The position numbers and the translations under genes are program-made. Below are positions 1-8,910 of a stretch of 64,000 nt of DNA, in pieces. Positions within the stretch are counted from its first letter, which is position 1, and each line of letters opens with the position of its first letter. The notes under the pieces are model-generated. The model had not been told where the DNA came from and did not search any database. It worked only from the letters and a program-made list of their open reading frames with translations. Source of the DNA: Enterobacillus tribolii. Its GTDB lineage: Bacteria; Pseudomonadota; Gammaproteobacteria; Enterobacterales; Enterobacteriaceae. The stretch covers positions 186,001 through 250,000 of the forward strand of contig NZ_QRAP01000005.1 in NCBI RefSeq assembly GCF_003363015.1. Reading direction: 5' to 3'.

Positions 1-392
1 CTGTCCAGGAAAGTCGGTTCGTTCACCTTCTTCCCTAACTGGCTGGCGGCATTTTCGATGGTGTACTGCTTCTCTCCTTTATCACCGACAATTCCCACAA
101 AACCAAAAATGATTTTGTCATAGGCGGTCGGTGAAACATTTGCCAAATCATAACCACGACCACGACCGCCCTGGCTATCACTATTGTTCAAACGGCCGTC
201 GTACTGAGACCAGTCGGTGTAGTACCCAAAAACCTTGGGTTTATTCGCATGCTTATACGTGTTGTATACCGGTTTGGTAACACGAGCAGACGTATAGCTG
301 AGTTTATCTACCGCTGTTTCCGGGTGGAACCCGTCAGCCGCATTACTTCTTTCGGTCAGTACGTCGCCTTGGATTAATTTGCTTGTAGCCAT
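1..392 (-). CDS. GH18 chitinase, N-terminal part (runs off the left end)
   Basis: The first 130 codons of a glycoside hydrolase family 18 chitinase; the rest lies outside the window. Residues 47-62 read KVFGYYTDWSQYDGRL and about 85-98 read TAYDKIIFGFVGIV, the first two beta strands of the GH18 barrel; the catalytic DxxDxDxE motif would be further downstream. The start has a good ribosome site (AAGGAAAG about 6 bases upstream). The N-terminus (MATSKLIQGD...) is polar and has no Sec or Tat signal peptide, unlike Serratia ChiA, so export must use another route. The gene is divergent from a membrane-anchored regulator and near muramidase and holin genes, which suggests lysis-type release. Chitinases of the Yersinia entomophaga Tc toxin complex are a possible relative, but only the family call is secure. 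Confidence 0.8.
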   Translation of the reverse strand, partial: MATSKLIQGDVLTERSNAADGFHPETAVDKLSYTSARVTKPVYNTYKHANKPKVFGYYTDWSQYDGRLNNSDSQGGRGRGYDLANVSPTAYDKIIFGFVGIVGDKGEKQYTIENAASQLGKKVNEPTFLD

Positions 393-756
393 TTTATCTT
401 TCCTTCATGAACATAAGTGAACGCGGAACCATTACCGCTCCGGCATCATGGTCATGACACTCAAAAATGACTAATCATATAACCTCACATAACCTTATTT
501 ATTTTTAAAAAGATAAAGTTATATAAATTTATTTGTCAAACAACATTGTATTTTTAAAATACCAAATATTTAATCGCGATTAATTATGAGTTAACTCATA
601 GCTAATTTAGTGCAGATTTCGTGATGCTCAGCAAAAAAAACACCCAGAATTTGCTTATCACATTAAAAAACCATAGAGCCGACTTGTCAGCAATTCTAAT
701 ATGACGACAGACAAAACACTCTGTTACTTTATCATCTCACTCATCAATGGTGCTTT
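393..756. promoter_or_regulatory. Divergent chitinase/regulator intergenic region with two abutting palindromes
   Basis: AT-rich spacer of 364 bases without a credible gene. It contains two perfect palindromes one base apart: TTAATCGCGATTAA at 570-583 and TATGAGTTAACTCATA at 585-600. A short direct repeat (ATAACCT, CAC, ATAACCT) lies at 479-495, nearer the chitinase. Position and symmetry suggest operators for one or both regulators of this island; this is inference. Confidence 0.5.
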
Positions 757-1203
757 ATGACACACTATCTCATTAACCATAACTGCATTTACAACGAAGA
801 CAGTCATGAAATTAAAAATACCGAAAACGCTTTCACAATAAAAATGACGGCCATGCGTGCCAGATGCCTCAGTTTCATTATTGAAAATGCCCCTAACGGT
901 ATTATAGAAAAAGAGCAGCTGACAACTGCATTATGGGGAAGCAGGGGGAAATATGTCAGCGATGCCAATTTGACACAATTGCTTTACCTGATCCGGAAAG
1001 ACTTAAAGACGCTGGGAATTAACAGCCTCTTTATTACCATACCGCGGCAAGGCATCAAGGTTAATAAACAAATCCCTATTAGCCCCATTGAGGAGAAAAA
1101 AAATTCATTCTTATTAGGCCGATGGAGACTGGTGCTAATTGGTATGTTGACTACCTCCTTATTGGCTCTGGGTGCTGTCGCAGAATTTATTCACATCAAC
1201 TGA
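757..1203 (+). CDS. ToxR/CadC-type membrane-anchored winged-helix regulator, no periplasmic domain
   Basis: A 148-residue protein. Residues about 5-105 form an OmpR/PhoB-type winged helix as found at the N-terminus of CadC and ToxR, with segments such as ENAPNGIIEKEQLTTALWG and SDANLTQLLYLIRKDLKTLG followed by the wing FITIPRQGIKV. A charged linker (SPIEEKKNS) leads to one hydrophobic helix at about 123-143 (WRLVLIGMLTTSLLALGAVA) and the chain ends four or five residues later. The sensor domain normal for CadC or ToxR is missing, so any signal must come through the membrane helix or a partner. The ribosome site is weak. The muramidase gene begins 19 bases after the stop, so the two are probably co-transcribed and the protein likely controls the lysis genes and/or the divergent chitinase. 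Confidence 0.75.
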   Translation: MTHYLINHNCIYNEDSHEIKNTENAFTIKMTAMRARCLSFIIENAPNGIIEKEQLTTALWGSRGKYVSDANLTQLLYLIRKDLKTLGINSLFITIPRQGIKVNKQIPISPIEEKKNSFLLGRWRLVLIGMLTTSLLALGAVAEFIHIN

Positions 1204-1222
1204 TCTATCACAGGAAATAAAA

Positions 1223-1762
1223 ATGAACCCAATCATTGAAAGTATTCTCAATATTGAAGGTGGCTATGTTAATAATCCCGCCGACCGCGGCGGCCCGACC
1301 AAGTGGGGAATCACCCAAACCACCGCCCGTAATCACGGATATCAGGGAGACATGCGCGATCTGACCCGGGATCAAGCATACGCAATTCTGGAACAGGATT
1401 ACTGGATAGCACCGGGATTTGATCGTATCGCACAACTTTCTGAGCCTTTAGCGTTCGAGCTTTGTGATGCAGGAACAAATATTGGCCCCTCATATCCTTC
1501 ACGTTGGTTACAGCGTTGGTTAAACGCATTTAATCAGCAAGCTAAAAAATATGATGATATCCAGGTTGACGGCCATATTGGCAATAATACATTAAACGCG
1601 CTGCGCAGCTACCTGGACTGGCGGGGTCAGGAGGGCGAGAAAATTATGTTACAGGCATTAAATTGCAGCCAGGGTGAGTATTATCTGCAAATTACGGAGA
1701 AGCGGGCGGCAAACGAAACGTTTATTTATGGATGGATAAGAGAAAGGATAACGGTAAAATAA
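1223..1762 (+). CDS. GH108 N-acetylmuramidase, TtsA-like endolysin
   Basis: A 179-residue glycoside hydrolase family 108 muramidase. The N-terminus carries the family signature INIEGGY..ADRGGPTKWGIT-like segment with the expected catalytic Glu12 (in I-E-G-G-Y), and the C-terminal third (from about residue 105) is the peptidoglycan-binding_3 domain ending in FIYGWIRERI. It has no signal peptide, so it needs a holin to reach the cell wall. The chosen ATG has AGGA seven bases upstream; a longer frame opening at 1172 would overlap the regulator gene and lacks a site. In length and in the GDMRDLT, ALNCSQG and FIYGWI segments it resembles TtsA, the muramidase that releases typhoid toxin, as I recall that sequence. 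It may serve chitinase export. Family call strong, role inferred. Confidence 0.88.
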   Translation: MNPIIESILNIEGGYVNNPADRGGPTKWGITQTTARNHGYQGDMRDLTRDQAYAILEQDYWIAPGFDRIAQLSEPLAFELCDAGTNIGPSYPSRWLQRWLNAFNQQAKKYDDIQVDGHIGNNTLNALRSYLDWRGQEGEKIMLQALNCSQGEYYLQITEKRAANETFIYGWIRERITVK

Positions 1763-1763
1763 T

Positions 1764-1795
1764 GAAAAAGCTCCGGGAATGTCGGAGCTTTTTTC
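1764..1795. terminator. Bidirectional terminator between convergent muramidase and holin genes
   Basis: Stem AAAAAGCTCCG/CGGAGCTTTTT with a short loop, A-rich on one side and T-rich on the other, so it can end transcription from both directions. Confidence 0.85.
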
Positions 1796-1806
1796 ATTTA
1801 CAACAG

Positions 1807-2145
1807 TCATTTAAACATACTTGTTTTAGAAAAGAATGCCTTAACCTTCTCACCCAGAATACGTAAGATCGGCGTGGCGAAAACGCCGCCCAAACCCGCC
1901 GCCAGAACAACCATGTTAAAGCTCATATTACGGTCGATTGCGATAACGCTGAGAATGAATCCGGTAAAGCAGGAGATCGTGATTTGGGCCAGACAATCCA
2001 TAACGTTCTTATGCGTTTCCGTATTCTCTTTATTCATCAGAAAACTGACAAAACCACCCCAGCCGCCGATAGCCAGTACCGTAATTAAAATTTCCAGTTC
2101 AATCAGAACAACTTTTGCAGAACCAGGATTTGGTGCAACAGACAT
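1807..2145 (-). CDS. Small holin-like membrane protein
   Basis: A 112-residue protein with three predicted membrane helices at about 14-34 (IELEILITVLAIGGWGGFVS), 50-70 (CLAQITISCFTGFILSVIAI) and 76-96 (FNMVVLAAGLGGVFATPILR), ending in a basic tail (LGEKVKAFFSKTSMFK). Size, topology and position facing an endolysin gene fit a phage-type holin that would pass the GH108 muramidase into the periplasm. The start has GAGG eight bases upstream. It is not in one operon with the endolysin: the two genes converge on a shared terminator, and this one lies 109 bases downstream of the LysR gene on the same strand. No sequence motif proves holin activity, so the call rests on topology and context. Confidence 0.7.
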   Translation of the reverse strand: MSVAPNPGSAKVVLIELEILITVLAIGGWGGFVSFLMNKENTETHKNVMDCLAQITISCFTGFILSVIAIDRNMSFNMVVLAAGLGGVFATPILRILGEKVKAFFSKTSMFK

Positions 2146-2254
2146 ATATACCTCGACAATAAAAATGTATTTTCATCGCCGACAAAATATCAGTCACTGA
2201 CCTGCTTCAGCCAACCACGAAGAACAAAATCACATCACGTTATCCCATCCGGCC

Positions 2255-3202
2255 TTATCTTCTAAATGCAGAAAGCGTTCTCAGCATCGTGGTGAGGTTT
2301 TTAACAGGCTCAATATTCTTACTTTTTTTATACCAAACCGCATTGATGGCTTGCGTTGTGAACGTGAATTCGTCCGGTAGTGCAATCCTGGCGAGATTGT
2401 ACTTTCCCTGATTCTGAATAAACGTAACTAATTTAACCGGCAGGATGGCAATCAATGACGAGTTTTCCACCATACACAGTAAGCCACTCAGAGAGTCCGT
2501 ACGATAACCCGCCTTGCGTTGGCCAACGTAAGGGTAGCCGGAGGTGATAAGTTCTATTTTGTCACTGAGGATAGGCGCAAGAATATCAGAGTGATAGACC
2601 GCGTGTGATGCAGAGTAAAAGTTATAGAGCGACAGCTTATTCAGCTCTGCAAGCGGGCTGTTTTTGCTGCAAATCACACAGTAATCCCGGAAGCTGTCGA
2701 TAGTCGTAAAATCCAGCTCTGGCGTAATAACAGTATCCAGCGTCACCAGCATGTCCATCTCCCCGCTGATCAACATGCTTCTTTGTTCCTCTCCTTGCCA
2801 GGCTCTGGCGGAAAAATGACGCAGGCTGTAACGCTCAAAGCCTTCAAAACCAAACAGATGGGCAAAATAGTATTGCTCGCTGAGCTCGCCGCCCAGGATC
2901 TTCAGATGGTGCTGAGCATTCAGGCTTTGCGGCTCTTCAAACGTATTGTCGATAATATCCAGCGCCTGACGGTACGCCCGGTGTATATCCTTGGCTCTGG
3001 CCGTCGGAGAAAGGCCTGAGTGAGTCCGGATAAAAAGCTCATCCTGATAAGCGGACTGCAAACGCTGGAGCGCAAGAGAAACCGCGGCAGGCGTCACCTG
3101 TAAACGCTTAGAGGCCCTAACGGCATTCCCGGCAGAAATCACGGCATCAAGCACTTTCATTAGATTGAAATCAAAATCTTTGGTGACGTGCTTACTGTTC
3201 AT
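2255..3202 (-). CDS. LysR-family regulator of the LeuO/NodD-like group
   Basis: A 315-residue LysR-type transcriptional regulator. Residues about 10-70 (DFDFNLMKVLDAVISAGNAV, then VTPAAVSLALQRLQ) form the winged helix-turn-helix; the N-terminal DFNLMKVLDAV style is that of the LeuO/NodD branch. Residues about 95-310 form the two-lobed effector domain. It lies just upstream of the holin gene in the same orientation, so it may be co-transcribed with it, and motifs related to the 585-600 palindrome occur in its own upstream region. It probably controls the chitinase/lysis island. Insect-associated Yersinia carry LysR regulators next to Tc toxin genes; a direct relationship is not shown here. Confidence 0.85.
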   Translation of the reverse strand: MNSKHVTKDFDFNLMKVLDAVISAGNAVRASKRLQVTPAAVSLALQRLQSAYQDELFIRTHSGLSPTARAKDIHRAYRQALDIIDNTFEEPQSLNAQHHLKILGGELSEQYYFAHLFGFEGFERYSLRHFSARAWQGEEQRSMLISGEMDMLVTLDTVITPELDFTTIDSFRDYCVICSKNSPLAELNKLSLYNFYSASHAVYHSDILAPILSDKIELITSGYPYVGQRKAGYRTDSLSGLLCMVENSSLIAILPVKLVTFIQNQGKYNLARIALPDEFTFTTQAINAVWYKKSKNIEPVKNLTTMLRTLSAFRR

Positions 3203-3215
3203 TATTATTTATGCC

Positions 3216-3300
3216 ATGAGGTTAACCCGCTCATATCTATATAGCTAAACACTCAGCCAACATAAATTATTTGTCATAAAAAACCATAAGTTAACCATAA
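3216..3300. promoter_or_regulatory. Possible operators upstream of the LysR gene
   Basis: ATGAG-GTTAACCCG-CTCAT at 3216-3234 has the same ATGAG...CTCAT arms and GTTAAC core as the 585-600 palindrome, with a longer spacer. CATAAGTTAACCATAA at 3285-3300 shares the AGTTAAC core. Both lie within 100 bases upstream of the LysR start. Function is inferred. Confidence 0.4.
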
Positions 3301-3430
3301 AATGAACACTCTTGGCCGAGCGTTGGCGCAATAACAGCATCACTTCCATAAATCTTACTAACAAAAGAATAAAGCCGTAAAAAAACATCATCACACATCA
3401 TAATGGGCTAATGATGGTGCGTGATGGCAG

Positions 3431-3468
3431 AAAAAAGCCGGGGATGCTTACACATCCCCGGCTTTCAT
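3431..3468 (-). terminator. Terminator of the dnaK-dnaJ operon
   Basis: GC-rich stem AGCCGGGGATG/CATCCCCGGCT followed on the minus strand by a T run, 25 bases past the dnaJ stop. Confidence 0.85.
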
Positions 3469-3491
3469 CATCAATGCTGAGCTTTTGATTT

Positions 3492-4625
3492 TTAGCGCGT
3501 TAAATCATCAAAAAACTTCTTCACGCCGTCAAAGAAGCTCTTAGAACGCGGGCTGTTTTTAGAACTGGCCGGTCCGCCAAAGCTCTCTTCCAGCTCTCGC
3601 AGCAACTCTTTCTGCTTCTCATTCAGGTTAACCGGCGTCTCAACCACCACCCGGCACAACAGGTCGCCCTGGCTGCCGCCGCGCACCGATTTCACCCCTT
3701 TGCCGCGCATACGGAACAGCTTGCCGGTCTGGGTTTCCGCTGGAACTTTCAGCTTCACGCGGCCATCCAGCGTCGGCACTTCAATTTCGCCGCCCAATGC
3801 CGCCATCGCAAAGTTGATCGGCACTTCGCAGTACAGGTTATTCTCTTCACGCTCAAAAATCGGGTGTGCTTTTACCTGAACCTGAACATACAAATCACCT
3901 GCCGGTGCGCCGTGTTCCCCAGCCTCGCCCTCGCCTGCCAGACGAATGCGGTCACCGGTATCCACGCCCGCCGGAATTTTCACCGACAGCGTTTTGGATT
4001 TTTCTACGCGACCATGACCGTGACATTTGGTGCAGGGATCTTTAATGATCGTCCCGCGCCCGTGACAATGCGGACATGGCTGCTGAACGGTAAAGAAGCC
4101 CTGACGCATCTGCACCTGGCCCGCGCCATGACAGGTCGGGCAGGTAACCGGCTCGCTGCCTTTTTTGGCGCCGCTGCCGTGGCAAACATCACACTCTACC
4201 AGCGTAGGAATGCGGATTTCCTTGGTAACGCCGCGAACCGCTTCTTCCAGCGTCAGCTCCATGTTGTAACGCAAATCGGCGCCGCGCGTCGCACGTTGAC
4301 GGCGACCGCCGCCAAAAATGTCGCCGAATACGTCACCAAAAATATCGCTGAAGTCAGCGCCGCCGCCAAAACCGCCGGGGCCACCGCCCATACCGCCTTG
4401 TTCGAATGCGGCATGTCCGTACTGATCATAAGCGGCGCGCTTCTGATCGTCCGTCAGGATTTCATAGGCCTCTTTGATTTCCTTGAACTTGGCTTCCGCA
4501 TCCTTATCCCCCTGATTGCGGTCGGGGTGATATTTCATAGCCAGGCGTTTATAGGCCTTTTTGATTTCGCGCTCATCCGCGGTACGGGATACGCCCAAAA
4601 CCTCGTAATAGTCTTTTTTCGCCAT
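3492..4625 (-). CDS. dnaJ: Chaperone DnaJ
   Basis: Hsp40 co-chaperone that delivers unfolded clients to DnaK and stimulates its ATPase; cytosolic. At 377 residues it has the normal length. Order: J domain 1-70 with the HPD motif (KYHPDRN), Gly/Phe-rich stretch about 75-110 ([16 protein letters not shown]), four CxxCxGxG zinc repeats about 145-200 ([32 protein letters not shown]) and the C-terminal substrate-binding domains. It lies 98 bases downstream of dnaK in the same direction and shares its heat-shock promoter. Confidence 0.98.
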   Translation of the reverse strand: MAKKDYYEVLGVSRTADEREIKKAYKRLAMKYHPDRNQGDKDAEAKFKEIKEAYEILTDDQKRAAYDQYGHAAFEQGGMGGGPGGFGGGADFSDIFGDVFGDIFGGGRRQRATRGADLRYNMELTLEEAVRGVTKEIRIPTLVECDVCHGSGAKKGSEPVTCPTCHGAGQVQMRQGFFTVQQPCPHCHGRGTIIKDPCTKCHGHGRVEKSKTLSVKIPAGVDTGDRIRLAGEGEAGEHGAPAGDLYVQVQVKAHPIFEREENNLYCEVPINFAMAALGGEIEVPTLDGRVKLKVPAETQTGKLFRMRGKGVKSVRGGSQGDLLCRVVVETPVNLNEKQKELLRELEESFGGPASSKNSPRSKSFFDGVKKFFDDLTR

Positions 4626-4649
4626 TATTTCTCAACCCTTAACAAAAGT

Positions 4650-4681
4650 GCACGGGCGAAGAGTTGCCTCTGCGCCCGTGC
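4650..4681 (-). repeat. Long hairpin in the dnaK-dnaJ spacer
   Basis: Perfect 9-base outer stem GCACGGGCG/CGCCCGTGC with an inner AGAG/CTCT pairing and a TTGC loop. No T run follows on the minus strand, so it looks like an mRNA processing or stability element, or a partial attenuator lowering dnaJ relative to dnaK, rather than a full terminator. Confidence 0.6.
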
Positions 4682-4723
4682 CGGTTCTGGTAGCACCCGG
4701 CTACCACGCCCGCTTAAGGGCGA

Positions 4724-6631
4724 TTATTTTTTGTCTTTCACTTCTTCGAATTCGGCGTCAACCACATCGTCTTCTTTCTGAGCGCTGGTATCAGCCTGCG
4801 CGCCGCCGGCCTGGGCCTGCTGCTGAGCGAACTCCTGCAGCTTGCCGGATGCCTGAACCAGCGTCTGGATTTTCGCTTCGATCTCAGCTTTATCTTCGCC
4901 TTTCACTGCGGTTTCCAGCGCTTTCAGCGCATCTTCGATCGCCGTTTTGTCGTCAGCCGGCAATTTTTCACCCGCTTCTTCAACCAGTTTACGCGTACCG
5001 TGGATCAGCTGATCCGCCTGGTTGCGTGTCTGAACCAGTTCTTCGAACTTACGATCCGACTCTGCGTTAGCTTCCGCATCACGCACCATTTTCTGAATTT
5101 CTTCCTCGTTCAAACCGGAAGAAGCTTTGATGGTGATGTTCTGCTCACGGCCAGTGTTCTTGTCCTTCGCCGATACGTGCAGGATGCCGTCCGCATCGAT
5201 GTCAAAGGTGACTTCGATCTGCGGCATACCACGCATTGCCGGCTGAATGCCGTCCAGGTTGAACTGGCCCAGGGACTTGTTGTCGCCTGCACGCTTACGC
5301 TCGCCCTGCAGCACATGGATCGTCACCGCAGACTGGTTATCTTCCGCCGTTGAGAACACCTGGCTGTGCTTGGTCGGGATGGTGGTGTTTTTGGTGATCA
5401 GCGGGGTCATCACGCCGCCCATGGTTTCGATACCCAGTGACAGCGGGGTAACGTCCAGCAGCAACACGTCTTTCACATCACCGGCCAGTACGCCGCCCTG
5501 AACCGCCGCACCAATCGCCACTGCTTCGTCCGGGTTCACGTCTTTACGCGGCTCTTTGCCGAAGAAGTCTGCAACTTTCTTCTGCACCATCGGCATACGG
5601 GTCTGACCGCCGACCAGGATAACGTCGTCAATGTCAGAAACAGACAGCCCGGCATCTTTCAGCGCAACTTTCAGCGGTTCCAGAGAACGGGAAACCAAAT
5701 CTTCAACCAAAGATTCCAGCTTAGCGCGGGTCACTTTGATGTTCATGTGTTTCGGACCGGTGGCGTCTGCTGTGATGTACGGCAGGTTCACGTCGGTCTG
5801 CTGTGCGGAAGAAAGCTCGATTTTCGCCTTCTCAGCCGCTTCTTTCAGACGCTGCATCGCCAGCGGGTCGTTACGCAGGTCAATACCCTGCTCTTTCTTA
5901 AACTCATCAACCAGGTAGTTGATCAAACGGCTGTCGAAGTCTTCACCGCCCAGATGGGTATCCCCGTTGGTGGCCAGCACTTCAAACGTTTTTTCGCCTT
6001 CAACTTCGTCGATTTCAATGATGGAGATATCGAACGTACCGCCACCCAGGTCGTATACCGCGATAGTGCGGTTGCCAACGCCTTTGTCCAGACCGTAAGC
6101 CAGCGCGGCCGCAGTCGGTTCGTTGATAATACGTTTAACTTCCAGACCCGCGATACGCCCGGCGTCTTTCGTTGCCTGACGCTGCGCATCGTTGAAGTAT
6201 GCCGGAACGGTAATCACCGCTTCGGTCACCGGTTCACCCAGATAGTCTTCTGCCGTTTTCTTCATCTTCTTCAGCACTTCGGCGGAAATCTGCGGCGGAG
6301 CCAGTTTCTGATCTTTAACGCCTACCCAGGCATCGCCGTTGTCAGCTGCGATAATGTTATACGGCATGATCGCTTTGTCACGCTGCACTTCGTCATCTTC
6401 AAAACGACGACCAATCAGACGCTTGATAGCGAACAGGGTATTCTGCGGGTTAGTGACGGCCTGACGTTTAGCCGGCTGCCCTACCAGGATTTCACCGTCC
6501 TGCGTGTAGGCGATGATAGAAGGCGTGGTACGATCGCCTTCGCTGTTTTCCAGGACGCGAGCCTGAGTGCCATCCATGATGGCGACGCAAGAGTTGGTTG
6601 TACCCAGGTCGATACCAATAATTTTGCCCAT
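4724..6631 (-). CDS. dnaK: Chaperone DnaK (Hsp70)
   Basis: ATP-driven Hsp70 that folds and protects proteins with DnaJ and GrpE and represses the heat-shock response by binding sigma-32. It has 635 residues, normal for enterics. The nucleotide-binding domain (1-385) starts [17 protein letters not shown] and holds [11 protein letters not shown] near 194-204 with the autophosphorylated threonine in GGGT; the substrate-binding domain follows (391-605), then an Ala/Gln-rich tail ending [11 protein letters not shown]. First gene of the dnaKJ operon, with a sigma-32 promoter about 120 bases upstream. Confidence 0.99.
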   Translation of the reverse strand: MGKIIGIDLGTTNSCVAIMDGTQARVLENSEGDRTTPSIIAYTQDGEILVGQPAKRQAVTNPQNTLFAIKRLIGRRFEDDEVQRDKAIMPYNIIAADNGDAWVGVKDQKLAPPQISAEVLKKMKKTAEDYLGEPVTEAVITVPAYFNDAQRQATKDAGRIAGLEVKRIINEPTAAALAYGLDKGVGNRTIAVYDLGGGTFDISIIEIDEVEGEKTFEVLATNGDTHLGGEDFDSRLINYLVDEFKKEQGIDLRNDPLAMQRLKEAAEKAKIELSSAQQTDVNLPYITADATGPKHMNIKVTRAKLESLVEDLVSRSLEPLKVALKDAGLSVSDIDDVILVGGQTRMPMVQKKVADFFGKEPRKDVNPDEAVAIGAAVQGGVLAGDVKDVLLLDVTPLSLGIETMGGVMTPLITKNTTIPTKHSQVFSTAEDNQSAVTIHVLQGERKRAGDNKSLGQFNLDGIQPAMRGMPQIEVTFDIDADGILHVSAKDKNTGREQNITIKASSGLNEEEIQKMVRDAEANAESDRKFEELVQTRNQADQLIHGTRKLVEEAGEKLPADDKTAIEDALKALETAVKGEDKAEIEAKIQTLVQASGKLQEFAQQQAQAGGAQADTSAQKEDDVVDAEFEEVKDKK

Positions 6632-6956
6632 CGAATGTCTCCACTAAAAAATCGTTATTCATATCATTGCTACCGTAAGTGGGGACGGATTCTGTGTTTT
6701 CAACCGCCTTATCTTCACGTTTCATACGGCAAGCAACTGCGTTGTAAGTAACATGGGGCCATCCAAACCGGCATCAAGGGGGAGATTGAAAAAAAATCTT
6801 ATTTTTAGGCTTATCAGATCATTGTTTCATGCGCCGCTCCTCATTATTATGCCGCGCGCCCGATCTCATGCGGCTTCGCGAATCGCGGCGCGCTTTATAA
6901 AATGCAGAAACGTGATTCTGCCTGAGTTAATCATTTCTCTTACTACCAGAGGCTTT
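6632..6956. promoter_or_regulatory. dnaK/satP divergent intergenic region with sigma-32 promoter
   Basis: On the minus strand CCCCCTTGATG, a 13-base spacer and CCCCATGT (6751-6783) match the sigma-32 consensus and are almost identical to E. coli dnaK P1. The remainder is the dnaK 5' untranslated region and the satP upstream region; no gene is seen. Confidence 0.9.
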
Positions 6957-7529
6957 ATGCAAACCAACAAGTTGGCGAATCCCGGTCCGTTAGGACTGAT
7001 GGGCTTCGGGATGACCACCGTCTTGCTGAACCTGCACAATGCGGGATACTTCCCCCTGACTTCCGTCATCATTTCCATGGGGATCTTCTATGGCGGGCTG
7101 GCGCAGATTTTTGCCGGTATTCTGGAATATAAAAAAGGCAACACCTTCGGCGTAACGGCGTTTACGTCTTACGGCTGTTTCTGGTTGTCCCTGGTCGGTA
7201 TTCTGCTGCTGCCGCGGATGGACATGGCGGAAGCGACCGACGGTAAATTCCTCGGCACCTACCTGGCGCTGTGGGGCGTATTCACCCTGTTCATGTTCTT
7301 CGGCACCCTGCGCGCCAACCGCGCATTGCAGTTCGTGTTCGCCAGCCTGACCGTGCTGTTCTTCCTGCTGGCCTGGGGAAACATCACCGGTAACGCCGGG
7401 CTGCTGCAATTCGCCGGCTATGAAGGCATTATCTGCGGCGCCAGCGCTATCTACCTGGCCATGGCGGAAGTGCTCAATGAGCAGGCGGGTCGCACCGTAT
7501 TACCTATCGGCGAATGCAAGTGTAAGTAA
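6957..7529 (+). CDS. satP: Acetate/succinate:proton symporter SatP (YaaH)
   Basis: Inner-membrane acetate uptake transporter of the AceTr/GPR1-FUN34 family, 190 residues against 188 in E. coli. The family motif [14 protein letters not shown] is at residues 8-21, followed by six hydrophobic helices, among them [19 protein letters not shown] and [16 protein letters not shown]. The ATG at 6957 is preceded by AGAGG; the frame stays open upstream, but the first residues from here match SatP. Its place beside dnaK-dnaJ matches E. coli. Confidence 0.95.
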   Translation: MQTNKLANPGPLGLMGFGMTTVLLNLHNAGYFPLTSVIISMGIFYGGLAQIFAGILEYKKGNTFGVTAFTSYGCFWLSLVGILLLPRMDMAEATDGKFLGTYLALWGVFTLFMFFGTLRANRALQFVFASLTVLFFLLAWGNITGNAGLLQFAGYEGIICGASAIYLAMAEVLNEQAGRTVLPIGECKCK

Positions 7530-7543
7530 GCTTCGTTCACCCG

Positions 7544-7575
7544 AAAAAAAACCGCCGGTCACGGCGGTTTTTTTA
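7544..7575. terminator. Bidirectional terminator between satP and the MHS transporter
   Basis: Stem AAAACCGCCG/CGGCGGTTTT flanked by A and T runs, between two convergent genes. Confidence 0.9.
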
Positions 7576-7590
7576 TTCTGTCCTCAGCAA

Positions 7591-8910
7591 CTATCGATCC
7601 GTCGCTACCATCCCGACTTCCCTTGCGGCCTCGCTGTTGAGATCGCGCGCCAGATAAAGCCCCAATCCCAGCCCGACCAACGACAGCGCCAGAACATAAT
7701 AGGCCGGCGCCATCGGCGTGAGCTTCATAATTAACGTCACGAAGATAGGCGTCAGCCCGCCGAAAATGGCATAAGCCACGTTATACGAAAATGAAATGCC
7801 GCTGAACCGCACTTCGGCAGGGAACGCACGCACCATAACGTAAGGCACCGCGCCCACTATCCCCACGCTGAATCCTGCCAGGGCATAGCTGGCGAAGAGC
7901 TGAACGTCGCCTATCCCGCGGGCAACGGAGTGATAGAACATCCAGCTGCATACCGCCAGCAGCACGCTTCCGCCGATAAACGTTTTACTGGCGCCCAGCC
8001 TGTCGCAAATAGCGCCCGAGATGATACATCCCAGGGTCAACGCGACGGTCGCCATGCTGTTAGCCTGCAACGAAAGCGCCGCCGGAATGGCAAACTGCTT
8101 TTGCAGATAGGTCGGCGTCATCAGAATCACCACCACGATCCCCGCAGAAAGCAGCCAGGTCAGCAACATGGAGACGATCACTTCTTTACGGTGATTCATC
8201 ACCACCGACTTCAGCGGCAGTTCCTCAGCCAGCGCTTTGCGCGCCTGCATTTCGGTAAAGATCGGCGTTTCCTGCAACCAGCGGCGCAAGTACATGGCGA
8301 ACAGGCCGAAAATCCCGCCCAGGAAGAACGGAATACGCCAGCCGCCGTCGGCGATCTGCGCTTGCGTCAGCACGGTATTGATCAACGTCGCCACCAGCGA
8401 ACCCAGCAGGATCCCGGCCGTCAGCCCCGCGGTCAGGGTGCCGCAGGCAAAACCCACGCGCCGGCGCGGCACGTGTTCCGCCACGAATACCCAGGCGCCC
8501 GGCACTTCACCACCGATCGCCGCCCCCTGCAATACGCGCATCAGCAACAGAAGCAGCGGTGCGGCAATGCCGATACTCTGATAAGTCGGCAGCATCCCCA
8601 TCGCCAGCGTCGGCAATGCCATCAGTAATATACTGAGGGTGAACATTTTTTTACGCCCAACCAGATCGCCGAAATGCGCCATGATAATGCCGCCCAGCGG
8701 CCGGGCCAGATAACCTGCGGCAAAAATCCCGAATGTCTGCACCTGGCGCAGCCATTCAGGCATGTCCGCAGGAAAGAAGAGATCGCCGACAACGGCAGCG
8801 AAAAAAACGAAGATGATAAAATCATAGAACTCTAACGCCCCGCCTAAGGCGGCCAGCGTCAGTGTTTTATAGTCCTGCCGGTTCAGGCGGCGGTTATGCA
8901 GTTCATTCAT
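7591..8910 (-). CDS. MFS transporter, metabolite:proton symporter (MHS) family
   Basis: A 439-residue inner-membrane transporter of the ProP/KgtP/ShiA-like MHS branch, about 12 hydrophobic helices. Family hallmarks: LEFYDFIIFVFFAAVVGDLFF in helix 1 and the loop 2-3 motif HFGDLVGRKKMF (GxxxDxxGRRx type). LLMRVLQGAAIGGEVPGAW in helix 4 is also typical. The start at MNELHNRR has GGAA upstream; an extension to 8937 is possible but has no site. Substrate unknown: relatives carry osmolytes, dicarboxylates or aromatic acids. E. coli has no transporter between satP and mog, so this is an accessory gene in a conserved neighbourhood. Confidence 0.85.
   Translation of the reverse strand: MNELHNRRLNRQDYKTLTLAALGGALEFYDFIIFVFFAAVVGDLFFPADMPEWLRQVQTFGIFAAGYLARPLGGIIMAHFGDLVGRKKMFTLSILLMALPTLAMGMLPTYQSIGIAAPLLLLLMRVLQGAAIGGEVPGAWVFVAEHVPRRRVGFACGTLTAGLTAGILLGSLVATLINTVLTQAQIADGGWRIPFFLGGIFGLFAMYLRRWLQETPIFTEMQARKALAEELPLKSVVMNHRKEVIVSMLLTWLLSAGIVVVILMTPTYLQKQFAIPAALSLQANSMATVALTLGCIISGAICDRLGASKTFIGGSVLLAVCSWMFYHSVARGIGDVQLFASYALAGFSVGIVGAVPYVMVRAFPAEVRFSGISFSYNVAYAIFGGLTPIFVTLIMKLTPMAPAYYVLALSLVGLGLGLYLARDLNSEAAREVGMVATDR

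Noticed and set aside
1172-1222. Upstream extension of the muramidase frame
   Set aside because: Would overlap the regulator gene and lacks a ribosome site; the start at 1223 fits the family N-terminus.
5747-6751. Long open frame on the plus strand opposite dnaK
   Set aside because: Shadow of the strongly codon-biased dnaK gene; no ribosome site and no recognisable product.
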